Of a DNA stretch of 40,161 nucleotides, positions 1-10,308 are shown piece by piece. The stretch is from assembly GCA_030141605.1 (NCBI GenBank), contig JAQGDQ010001457.1:1-40161 (forward strand). Reading direction: 5' to 3'. This DNA is from Tubiluchus corallicola. Taxonomy: Eukaryota > Priapulida > Priapulimorpha > Priapulimorphida > Tubiluchidae. The number at the start of each line of letters is the position of its first letter. Within the stretch, counting starts at the first letter, position 1. Both the position numbers and the translations under genes were made by a program. The notes beneath the pieces were generated by a model. It searched no databases. It saw nothing but the letters and a program-made list of their open reading frames with translations, and was not told where the DNA came from.

Positions 1-3000
1 GTGAGATATCAAAAATTATTATATTATATGCACGAAATTTACCCTCAAGCTCTGACGTAGGTATTACTCTTTTGTATGACAGGTGAAATTTTATTTTATC
101 TAGCAGGTCACTAAACATTGTTGGTGTCATTTGCTTGCAATTTAAAAAATCATTTGGTCGTGTCTGCTCTTAATTCTTGAAATATTTGGTAATAGCTTCC
201 TTTGTGTTTCTTCGTTGCAACCATTTTTAACACGCAACATTTTTTTATATGCCTTTGCTCTACCTTTACAGAAGCACATGTTGTGCGAACGTGACAAAGC
301 ATATTAGCTTATGCTTTCTAAATTTGAACCACGAAGCGCCATAAGTAGAGAAATCATTTACATAATTTTTGAATACTTCCTTTGGTAAAGAAAGAGGTGA
401 GGCACAGGGCAGAGCACATTCACTCAAAGAGGTGATAAGCAAAGGAAAAGACGTTTGCGCTGCCTCTGTGATTTGACATACAGGAAACATTATTATTAAC
501 ATTGCACTGTACTTCATTTTAGACTAGGAAACAAGTTGTGATCTTTACCTAAATGTTTGGAACAAATACTGTTCTTCTCAAGTAATAGTAAGCCTATGTA
601 AGCTTTATGCATGTAGCACCTGGTAACAACTGCCATTGACCAAACAGAAGAAATAGGCAACTGACTTGACACTAGAAAACAGCAAGTTTCTTCCCTCATC
701 AGCAACTTCTATAATCTGAAACAGAAAAACGGCAACTCAAACATTTTAACAATAAAATATTGGGACAAACAACTACTACTATATTTTAATTTAGTTTGAT
801 ATGACTGATTCATATTAAGTTGTAAGTGAAGTGCAAAATATTTTATTAAAAATTAACTTAACAATTGTTTAGCAAAATTAACAAAAACTCATAAAAACAT
901 GTATAACAGTTAATTAAATGTAATAACTCATTCTGTACGTATTCTGTGCTCATTCTCTACAAAAGTATGGACTTAATGTCTATTTCATTTGTAGATACAT
1001 GTAGTAACAGCTTTTCTATATTTGCTTTAAAATGACAAAGGTGGTACCTATGCAATGACACAATTAAAAAAGACACCATTTTTACAACATCTAGTAACAA
1101 CTAATTAACATTGGTGTGGAAACTGATGTTTGTGGCTGCATGGTGAAATGAAGACAGAGCACCTAGAAAGGAACAGGAAATTCATAATAAGATTTATAGA
1201 TACAGAGGTACCAGAAGGTAGAAATTCAAGGAAAGCTTATCGAAAGTTTCTTCTGGTCCTTATAATAATTGACAAACCAAAGAGGTGAGATATCAAAAAT
1301 TATTATATTATATGCACGAAATTTACCCTCAAGCTCTGACGTAGGTATTACTCTTTTGTATGACAGGTGAAATTTTATTTTATCTAGCAGGTCACTAAAC
1401 ATTGTTGGTGTCATTTGCTAATAGCTTCCTTTGTGTTTCTTCGTTGCAACCATTTTTAACACGCAACATTTTTTTATATGCCTTTGCTCTACCTTTACAG
1501 AAGCACATGTTGTGCGAACGTGACAAAGCATATTAGCTTATGCTTTCTAAATTTGAACCACGAAGCGCCATAACTAGAGAAATCATTTACATAATTTTTG
1601 AATACTTCCTTTGGTAAAGAAAGAGGTGAGGCACAGGGCAGAGCACATTCACTCAAAGAGGTGATAAATAAAGGAAAAGACGTTTGCGCTGCCTCTGTGA
1701 TTTGACATACATGAAACATCATTATTAACATTGTACTGTACTTCATTTTAGACTAGGAAACAAGTTGTGATCTTTACCTAAATGTTTGGAACAAATACTG
1801 TTCTTCTCAAGTAATAGTAAGCCTATGTGAGCTTTTTGCATGTAGCACCTGCTAACAACTGCCATTGACGAAACAGAAGAAATAGGCAACTGACTTGACG
1901 CTAGAAAACAGCAAGTTTCGTCCCTCATCAGCAACTTCTATAATCTGAAACAGAAAAACGGCAACTCAAACAACTTAACAATAAAATATTGGGACAAACA
2001 ACTACTACTATATTTTAATTTAGTTTGATATGACTGATTCATATTAAGTTGTAAGTGAAGTGCAAAATATTTTATTAAAAATTAGCTTAACTATTGTTTA
2101 GCAAAATTAACAAAAACTCATAAAAACATGTATAACAGTTAATTAAATGTAATAACTCATTCTGTACGTATTCTGTGCTCATTCTCTACAAAAGTATGGA
2201 CTTAATGTCTATTTCATTTGTAGATACATGTAGTAACAGCTTTTCTATATTTGCTTTAAAATGACAAAGGTGGTACCTATGCAATGACACAATTAAAAAA
2301 GGCACCATGTTTACAACATCTAATAACAACTAATTAACATTGGTGCAGAAACTGATGTTTGTGGCTGCATGGTGAAATGAAGACAGAGCGCCTAGAAAGG
2401 AATAGGGACTTCATAATAAGATTTATAGATACACAAGTACCAGAAGGTAGAAATTCATAGAAAGATTATAGAGAGTTTCTTCTGGTTCTTATAATAATTG
2501 AGAAACCAAAGAGGTGGGATATCAAAAATTATTATATTATATGCACGAAATTTACCCTCAAGCTCTGACGTAGGTTTTACTCTTTTGTATGACAGGTGAA
2601 ATTTTCATTTTATCTAGCAGGTCACTAAACATTGTTGGTGTCATTTGCTTGTAATTTAAAAAATCATTTGGTCGTGTCTGCTCTTAATTCTTGAAATATT
2701 TGGTAATAGCTTCCTTTTGTGTTTCTTTGTTGCAACCATTTTTAACACGCAACATTTTTTCTATGCCTTCGCTCTACCTTTACAGAAGCACACGTTGTGC
2801 AAACGTGACAAAGCATATTAGCTTATGCTTTCTAAATTTTGAACCACGAAGCACCATAACTAGAGAAGTCATTTAGCTAATTTTTGAATACTTCCTTTGG
2901 TAAAGAAAGAGGTGAGGCACAGGGCAGAACACATTCACTCAAAGAGGTGATAAGTAAAGAAAAAGACGTTTGCGCTGCCTCTGTGATTTGACATACAGGA

Positions 3001-3843
3001 AACATTATTATTAACATTGCACTGTACTTCATTTTAGACTAGGAAACAAGTTGTGATTTCTACTTAAATGTTTGGAACAAATACTGTTTTTCTCAAGTAA
3101 TAGTAAGCCTATGTGAGGTTTATGCATGTAGCACCTGCTAACAACTGCCATTGACAAAACAGAAGAAATAGGCAACTGACTTGATGCTAGAAAACAGCAA
3201 GTTTCTTCCCTCATCAGCAACTTCTATAATCTGAAACAGAAAAACGGCAACTCAAACAACTTAACAATAAAATATTGGGACAAACAACTACTACTATATT
3301 TTAATTTAGTTTGATATGACTGATTCATATTAAGTTGTAAGTGAAGTGCAAAATATTTTATTAAAAATTAACTTAACTATTGTTTAGCAAAATTAACAAA
3401 AACTCATAAAAACATGTATAACAGTTAATTACATGTAATAACTCATTCTGTACGTATTCTGTGCTCATTCTCTACAAAAGTATGGACTTAATGTCTATTT
3501 CATTTGTAGATACATGTAGTAACAGCTTTTCTATATTTGCTTTAAAATGACAAAGGTGGTACCAATGCAATGACACAATTTAGAAAGACACCATGTTTAC
3601 AACATCTAATAACATCTAATTAACTTTGGTGCGGAAACTGATGTTTGTGGCTGCATGGTGAAATTAAGACGGAGCGCCTAGAAAGGAATAGGGAATTCAT
3701 AATAAGATTTATAGATACACAGGTACCAGAAGGTAGAAATTCAAGGAAATCTGATCGAATGTTTCTTCTGGTCCTTATAATAATTGACAAACCAAAGAGG
3801 TGAGATATCAAAAATTATTATATTATATGCACTAAATTTACCC

Positions 3844-4035
3844 TCAAGTGCTGACGTAGGTATTACTCTTTTGTATGACAGGTGAAATTTTCATTTTATC
3901 TAGCAGGTCGCTAAACATTGTTGGTGTCATTTGCTTGTAATTTAAAAAATTCATTTGGTCGTGTCTGCTCTCAATTCTTGAAATATTTGGTAATACCTTC
4001 CTTTTGTGTTTCTTCGTTGCAACAATTTTTAACAC
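3844..4035 (-). pseudogene. PIF/Harbinger nuclease N-terminal fragment (copy four)
   Basis: A 63-residue open frame contains a pattern N-Y-K-Q-M-T-P-T-M-F-S-D-L-L-D-K-M followed by P-V-I-Q-K-S-N-T. HARBI1-type nucleases carry a comparable block, F-x-x-[RK]-[MV]-T-P-x-x-F-x-x-L, followed by a P-x-I-x-K-x-[DN]-T element, ahead of their catalytic domain. A basic stretch (KKHKRK) lies upstream, as expected for that region. No DDE catalytic part is found in the unit, so this is an exon-sized relic that was amplified with the repeat. The assignment rests on motif resemblance only; a chance open frame is the alternative. Confidence 0.4.
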
Positions 4036-4814
4036 GCAAAATTTTTTTTCTATGCCTTCTCTCTACCTTTACAGAAGCACATGTTGTGTGAACTTGGCAA
4101 AGCATATTAGCTTATGCTTTCTAAATTTTGAATCACGAAGTGCCATAACTAGAGAAATCATTTACCTAATTTTTGAATACTTCCTTTGGTAAAGAAAGAG
4201 GTGAGGCACAGGGCAGAACACATTCACTCAAAGAAGTGACAAGTAAAGAAAAAGACGTTTGCGCTGCCTCTGTGATTTGACACACAGGAAACATTATTAT
4301 TAACATTGTACTGTACTCAATTTAAGACAAGGAAACAAGTTGTGATTTCTACTTAAATGTTTGGAACAAATACTGTTCTTCTCAAGTAATAGTAAGCCTA
4401 TGTGAGGTTTTTTGCATGTAGCACCTGCTATCAACTGCCATTGACGAAACAGAAGAAATAGGCAACTGACTTGACACTAGAAAACAGCAAGTTTTTTTCC
4501 CTCATCAGCAACTTCTATAATCTGAAACAGAAAAACGGCAACTCAAACATCTTAACAATAAAATATTGGGACAAACAACTACTACTATATTTTAATTTAG
4601 TTTGAAATGACTGATTCATATTAAGTTGTAAGTGAAGTGCAAAATATTTTATTAAAAATTAACTTAACAATTGTTTAGCAAAATTAACAACAACTCATAA
4701 AAACATGTATAACAGTTCATTACATATAATAACTCATTCGGTATGTATTTTGTGCTCATTCTCTACAAAAGTATGGACTTACTGTCTATTTCATTTGTAG
4801 ATAAATGTAGTAAC

Positions 4815-5233
4815 TGTACTACATTTAAACTCCAGAACATCAAATGTTTAACATGCAGCAATTGTCGTTTCATCTGTAATAATAAATTACAGCAATAAGT
4901 TTTCAATGAAAAAGATAAGTTTGATAAAGGTACATTACGAAATTAGCTAACGTGATTATCGTCTATAATTGTACAAAAAAATGACAGCTAAATTGTTCTA
5001 ATAGCATAAAGTAGTTCAATAAACATAATTAGACACTTACATGTGGTCTCCCTGAGTTTTGGCACTTATAACTTGCAAGAAAAAACAATAAGAAATCAAC
5101 AACAACATTCACATCATATCAATTGAATTGCATGTCAGGTAATGTCTACCTGGCCAACTACCTGGTCACATGACTGATGACAGTTAAAAGGGCAAGACTA
5201 CATTTAATAGGTAGGGAAACGTGTATGTGCTTA
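4815..5233 (-). mobile_element. Solo LTR of the BEL/Pao element in unit four
   Basis: This 419-bp stretch matches the two LTRs of the full BEL element. It differs from the left LTR (6491-6912) at two visible positions and lacks the terminal three bases (aca) at its right end. It begins after the same unit sequence (gtagtaac) as the full element in unit five. It replaces about 31 bp of the unit, which resumes at ggtggtacc. No target-site duplication flanks it. A normal solo LTR formed by LTR-LTR recombination would keep the duplication, so a deletion or a rearrangement within the tandem array is implied. Confidence 0.9.
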
Positions 5234-5521
5234 GGTGGTACCTATGCAATGACACAATTAAAAAAGACACCATGTTTACAACATCTAATAACAACTAATT
5301 AACATTGGTGTTTAAATTGATGTTTGTTTCTGCATGGTGAAATGAAGACGAAGTGCCTAGAAAGAATAGGGAATTCATAATAAGATTTATAGATACACAG
5401 GTACCAGAAGGTAGAAATTCATAGAAAGCTTATAGAGAGTTTCTTCTGGTCCTTATAATAATTGACAAACCAAAGAAGTGGGATATCAAAAATTATTATA
5501 TTATATGCACGAAATTTACCC

Positions 5522-5782
5522 TCAAGCGCTGACGTTGGTATTACTCTTTTGTATGACAGGTGAAATTTTCATTTTATCTAGCAGGTCGCTAAACATTGTT
5601 GGTGTCATTTGCTTGTAATTTAGAAAAATCATTTGGTCGTGTCTGCTCTTAATTCTTGAAATATTTGGTAATAGCTTCCTTTTGTGTTTCTTCGTTGCAA
5701 GCATTTTTAACACGCAACATTTTTTTCTTTGCCTTCGCTCTACCTTTACTGAAGCACATGTTGTGCGAACGTGACAAAGCAT
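5522..5782 (-). pseudogene. PIF/Harbinger nuclease N-terminal fragment (copy five)
   Basis: An 86-residue open frame is the longest of the five versions of this fragment. It has a basic region (KKHKRK), then N-Y-K-Q-M-T-P-T-M-F-S-D-L-L-D-K-M and P-V-I-Q-K-S-N-T. The equivalent stretch in copy three (about 2558-2760) is similar. Copies one and two share a 1-bp deletion just after the D-L-L-D-K block that changes the frame, and copy two has also lost about 55 bp inside the fragment. The rest of a Harbinger transposase is missing, so the fragment cannot encode a working enzyme. Identification is by family motif resemblance. Confidence 0.4.
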
Positions 5783-6490
5783 ATTAGCTTATGCTTTCTA
5801 AATTTTGAACCACGAAGCACCATAACTAGAGAAGTCATTTAGCTAATTTTTGAATACTTCCTTTGGTAAAGAAAGAGGTGAGGCACAGGGCAGAACACAT
5901 TCACTCAAAGAGGTGATAAGTAAAGAAAAAGACGTTTGCGCTGCCTCTGTGATTTGACATACAGGAAACATTATTATTAACATTGCACTGTACTTCATTT
6001 TAGACTAGGAAACAAGTTGTGATTTCTACTTAAATGTTCGGAACAAATACTGTTCTTCTCAAGTAATAGTAAGCCTATGTGAGGTTTTTTGCATGTAGCA
6101 CCTGCTAACAACTGCCATTGACAAAACAGAAGAAATAGGCAACTGACTTGACACTAGAAAACAGCAAGTTTCTTCCCTCATCAGCAACTTCTATAATCTG
6201 AAACAGAAAAACGGCAACTCAAACATCTTAACAATAAAATATTGGGACAAACAACTACTACTATATTTTAATTTAGTTTGAAATGACTGATTCATATTAA
6301 GTTGTAAGTGAAGTGCAAAATATTTTATTAAAAATTAACTTAACAATTGTTTGGCAAAATTAACAACAACTCATAAAAACATGTATAACAGTTCATTACA
6401 TGTAATAACTCATTCTGTACGTATTCTGTGCTCATTCTCTACAAAAGTATGGACTTACTGTCTATATCATTTGTAGATAAATGTAGTAAC

Positions 6491-6912
6491 TGTACTACAT
6501 TTAAACTCCAGAACATCAAATGTTTAACATGCAGCAATTGTCGTTTTATCTGTAATAATAAATTACAGCAATAAGTTTTCAATGAAAAAGATAAGTTTGA
6601 TAAAGGTACATTACGAAATTAGCTAACGTGATTATCGTCTATAATTGTACAAAAAAATGACAGCTAAATTGTTCTAATAGCATAAAGTAGTTCAATAAAC
6701 ATAATTAGACACTTACATGTGGTCTCCCTGAGTTTTGGCACTTATAACTTGCAAGAAAAAACAATAAGAAATCAACAACAACATTCACATCATATCAATT
6801 GAATTGCATGTCAGGTAATGTCTACCTGGCCAACTACCTGGTCACATGACTGATGACAGTTAAAAGGGCAAGACCACATTTAATAGGTAGGGAAACGTGT
6901 ATGTGCTTAACA
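6491..6912 (-). repeat. 3' LTR of BEL/Pao element
   Basis: In element orientation it starts TGTTAAGC directly after a purine-rich tract and ends GTAGTACA, giving the TG...CA ends typical of LTRs. It is identical to 13810-14231 except for three substitutions, near 6546, 6864 and 6874. On its outer (left) side is unit five of the 1.28-kb array. Confidence 0.95.
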
Positions 6913-6923
6913 CCGCCCCCATA
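6913..6923 (-). promoter_or_regulatory. Polypurine tract (plus-strand primer)
   Basis: On the minus strand the sequence atgggggcgg lies directly before the TGTTAAGC start of the 3' LTR. This is the expected position for the purine-rich primer of plus-strand DNA synthesis. It is 40 bp downstream of the last pol stop codon (6963-6965). Confidence 0.75.
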
Positions 6924-6962
6924 AATGTCTCCACGAGCATTTATCACCTAACAAAAAAGCAA

Positions 6963-8594
6963 TCACACGTTCATCATCTGACCTTCAATGAAACACAACT
7001 TGTGTATAGGACGTTTAAGAAACCCCTCTTTGGTTTTCAAGGTGACACTCCTCACCAGACCATCCTTACTGACGTGGGTTTTTACAACACGTCCAAGCAG
7101 CCAACAATTTCTTGGAGTTGTATCCATAATTAGAACAACGTCATCCTCCTTGAGATTCTGTTTTTCTTTGTGCCATTTTGAACGTTGTTGGAGCATCGGC
7201 AAATACTCTAATTTCCAGCGATTCCAAAATACATTAGAAAGATATTGTATCTGTCGCCACTTTTTCATATAAACACCTCCTGCAGAAAACTGACCCAGTG
7301 GAAGTATTGGAGGAGCACTTCCGCCCATCAGAAGGAAGTGGTTAGGTGTTAAAGAATCATAATCATTCGGATCATCAGACGCTGTGGTCAGAGGTCTTGT
7401 ATTGACTATGTTCTCGACAATACAGAATAAGGTGCTCAAACCCTCATCATCAAGTACCTGCTCTTGAGCCACTGAGTGCAGAACTTTTTTAACACTTTTA
7501 ATTAGTGCTTCCCAAGCTCCTCCCATATGAGATGCCCGAGGAAGACAAAAGTCCCAATCAATATGTTTCTGAAGTAAGTTTTCCGTGACAACGTTGGTGT
7601 TCCAAGATTCTACAGACTTTTGGAGCTCTTTGTCTGCTCCCAAAAAATTACTTCCACAATCAGACATTAGTTTGTCAGGTTTACCTCTTCTGGAGCAAAA
7701 CCTATCTAGTGCTTTTATGAACGAATCAGTTGTCATCGTGAACAAAACTTCAAGATGGATGCGTCTGCTAGCCATACATGTGAAAAGGATGCCGTAACGT
7801 TTTACTTCTGAGCGACCACGTTTTACCATAATTGGACCAAAGCAATCAGTACCCACAGTAGCAAACACTCCAGAGCTTTGCAATCTGTCTACAGGCAAGT
7901 CAGCCATCTTCTGGTGTAGTGGAATTGCCCTATTCAGTCTACATTGTCTGCACTCAGCTAAAAGCTTGCGTACCATGCCACGCATTCCAATAATCCAAAA
8001 CTTCTGGCGGATCAAAGACATTACATGCTGTTTGCCGACATGTCCATGCGTGGTGTGGAAATCTTGGATGACTAAACGTGATAATTTATGTCCTTTTGGT
8101 AAAACAATTGGATGCCTCACATTATAGTTGACATCAGCACGCCTTATTCGGCCACCTACACGAATAAGTTGCTTTTCACATAGGAATGGATCAAGTTTCA
8201 CCAGACAACTAGACTTAATAACGTTCTGACTAGTGCTTAAGTCTTTATATTCTTTCGGCAAACTCTCTTTCTGCACATACTTGATTATTTCTTCTTCGGC
8301 ATAGTCGAGTTCTGCAACAGTCAGTTTATTTGGAAAACTCGAAGTCTTTTTGGCAACTTTGTTCTTTAGCACTGTTTTGAACCGAAGAAACCATGCAACA
8401 CTTTTCTTCAACTTGTAGAATGAAGAATAACGATCCATCAAATCATTTATGATAATATGCTGTCGCTGTGTGTCATCCATTGTCGTCGCTGTTATTGTAT
8501 TAACAACTGGAGAGTGCTTCACTTCTTTGTCACCTTGTAATAAATCCTTCTGTGTAGTCATATCAATTCGAGGCCAATCATCTTCTGGAAGCAT
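6963..8594 (-). pseudogene. pol: BEL pol segment: integrase and DUF5641
   Basis: The last pol segment, with no upstream start of its own; its frame is open back to about 8715, where it meets the RNase H segment through a -1 frame change. In order it has an H2C2-type zinc-binding region (H-x-x-H-G-H and C-R-Q-C), then an integrase core with the acidic triad: D in V-G-T-D-C-F (7845-7847), D in M-S-D-C-G-S-N-F (7659-7661) and E in G-G-A-W-E-A-L (7509-7511). The C-terminal part (Y-L-S-N-V-F-W-N-R-W to L-K-R-P-I-H-K-L) is the DUF5641 domain that ends many BEL polyproteins. It would insert the cDNA into the host genome. The stop is TGA at 6963-6965. All three catalytic acids are present; only the upstream frame break prevents fusion to the rest of pol. 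Confidence 0.93.
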
Positions 8595-8647
8595 CAGGAA
8601 TCTAGGTCCGAATTTCCAGCGTTTCGACTCTAACAGTGCATAAGCAT

Positions 8648-9280
8648 TTAGTCCTCGAGATAGGTCGTCAGCTGCATTTTCCTCAGAAGGGACATATCTC
8701 CATTGCTCTGTGAGACCTCTAGAATGCTTGTGACCCTCTTCTGCACGAAGGTATGAAAGCGCTTGACAGTATTTCGTATGTAGTGCAAGATAATTAGACT
8801 ATCCGTCCAAAATATTGACCTGTCAATGTGGATGGTAAGCTCTTTCCGTAGCACCTTTTCAAGTTTAGCTGCAAGAGCTGCTGCACATAACTCCAGGCGA
8901 GGAATAGTCAGTCCTTTCATCGGAGTTAGCCTTGATTTCGCAATGACAAATGCAGTGTGGATAACGTTGAGCTCATTCTGCTGACGAATGAACACTACCA
9001 CACCATAAGCACTTTCAGAAGCGTCACAAAAATAATGAAGCTCTGTGGATATCACCTTACCAAACTCACGAGGCATGAATGATCTCTCAATCTTGAAATC
9101 TGTTAACAGTGTGCTTTCGTCTTTCCATTGTTTCCATTTCTTCTCAATGGCGCCGTCCAACTTGCTATCCCACGTTTTGTCTGGTAAACGACATTCTTCT
9201 TGAAACAGTTTCTTTCCTTGCAGAACAAATGGGCCACACATTCCAAGGGGATCATAGATACTGGAAAGAGAACTAAGCAA
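8648..9280 (-). pseudogene. pol: BEL pol segment: RNase H region (Pao 'A17' domain)
   Basis: Begins in frame with the conserved S-S-L-S-S-I-Y-D-P-L-G block that follows the reverse transcriptase palm in BEL/Pao elements (family label Peptidase_A17, although it spans the RNase H). RNase H acids are visible: D in Y-F-C-D-A-S-E-S-A-Y-G, E in P-R-L-E-L-C-A-A and D in F-W-T-D-S. It would remove RNA from the RNA-DNA hybrid. It is out of frame with the RT segment upstream (break at 9295-9315) and with the integrase segment downstream (break at 8701-8720). After the second break the reading runs to a chance stop at 8648, so its true homology ends near 8715. Confidence 0.9.
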
Positions 9281-10308
9281 TCCACGCTTTGTATTGGGAT
9301 GCTCCTTTTGTTTACATGGACGCCTAGCGTATCAGCCTCCATCTGCCAACTTATCCCCAAGGCACGCTCATTCGGCAGTGTGTCATGTGACAAGTTTAGA
9401 TCTTTAACACCTTTTCCCCTATCTTCAATTGGGATAGTGTCGAGAACACGTTTATCATTTGACATCCATTTCGTCAAACAAAATCCACCCTTCTGCAAAA
9501 GCAGCTTTAGCTGAGTAATTAGCTTCAATGCTTGCTCTACATTTTCGACTGACTTTAGGCAGTCATCCACATAAAAATTGTAAAGCACAGTTGCTACCGT
9601 TTCTTTATCAAAGCTGTATTGGTAGTCCAATGCAGTGCGTTTCAAGGCAAATGACGCCGCACTGGGGGACCAAGCCCCTCCAAAAAGGTGCACGGTCATT
9701 CTAAGTATCTGAAGAGGCTGGTCAATTCGTCCCTCAGGCCACCAAATGAACCTCAGCATATCTCTATGCTTGGGCGAAACAAACACTTGGTGATACATCT
9801 CACGTATATCTGCTAGCACGGCAACTGGATACTGCCTAAATCGCAAGAGGACACCAACCAAATTATTCGTAAGGTCAGGACCTTGCAAAGCCAATTTGTT
9901 CAGTGAGATACCTTCGCACTCTGCACCGCAATCAAAAACAATACGGGTTTTATCTGGTTTATTTTCGTTAAAGACTGGGAAGTGAGGAAGATACCAAGTC
10001 AGATGTGTAGGAGTACTTGCTGATTGTTCTTCCACTAGCTCTGCATGACCCTTGTTTAGCAAATCGTTGATTCCGTCAGTGTACTTTTGATGAAGAATGG
10101 GATTCTTGGTGAATTTTCTTCTGAGTCCATTGAGCCGTTTTGCTGCCATCTGAAAGCTATCAGGAATAACATTATGTTTGCCTTTAAATGGTATTTCTAA
10201 CTCATAGTGGCCGTCTCTTCTGGTTATTGAGCTTTCCCAAATATCGATGACCATCATCTCTTCTCTAGAATACTGCTCATCATCCAAACAGAATCTATTT
10301 TCCAACAT
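9103..10308 (-). pseudogene. pol: BEL pol segment: reverse transcriptase
   Basis: Carries the reverse transcriptase fingers and palm. The first catalytic aspartate is in V-A-V-L-A-D-I-R-E-M-Y and the paired aspartates are in F-Y-V-D-D-C-L (9562-9573). Conserved BEL blocks around L-R-F-I-W-W and H-L-F-G-G-A-W-S-P-S are intact. It would copy the element RNA into DNA. True homology runs from about 10290 to 9310. Upstream it joins the gag-protease frame through a -1 change; downstream the reading passes another -1 change at 9295-9315, after which its last ~65 codons are out of frame. The ATG at 10308 is not a biological start. Confidence 0.93.

Larger units (their letters stand above)
1..6490. 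repeat. Tandem array of five ~1.28 kb units
   Basis: Five head-to-tail copies start at 1, 1285, 2514, 3800 and 5478. Copies one and three are 1284 and 1286 bp long. Copy two is 1229 bp because about 55 bp is missing near 1419. Copy four is 1678 bp because it holds a BEL solo LTR. Copy five is cut off at 6490 by the full BEL element. The copies are more than 90 percent alike by eye and the array may continue left of the window. Short minus-strand open frames recur in each copy. The only one with a recognisable theme is a Harbinger-like fragment, annotated separately; the others look non-coding. No other genes are seen in the array. Confidence 0.95.

Noticed and set aside
266-705. Two small minus-strand open frames repeated in several 1.28-kb units
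   Set aside because: They vary with the repeat and have no recognisable domain. An exon of the Harbinger relic is possible but unsupported.
10281-10308. Programmed -1 frameshift between gag-pro and pol
   Set aside because: No X-XXY-YYZ heptamer in the right phase, and two more -1 breaks occur further on where no recoding is expected.
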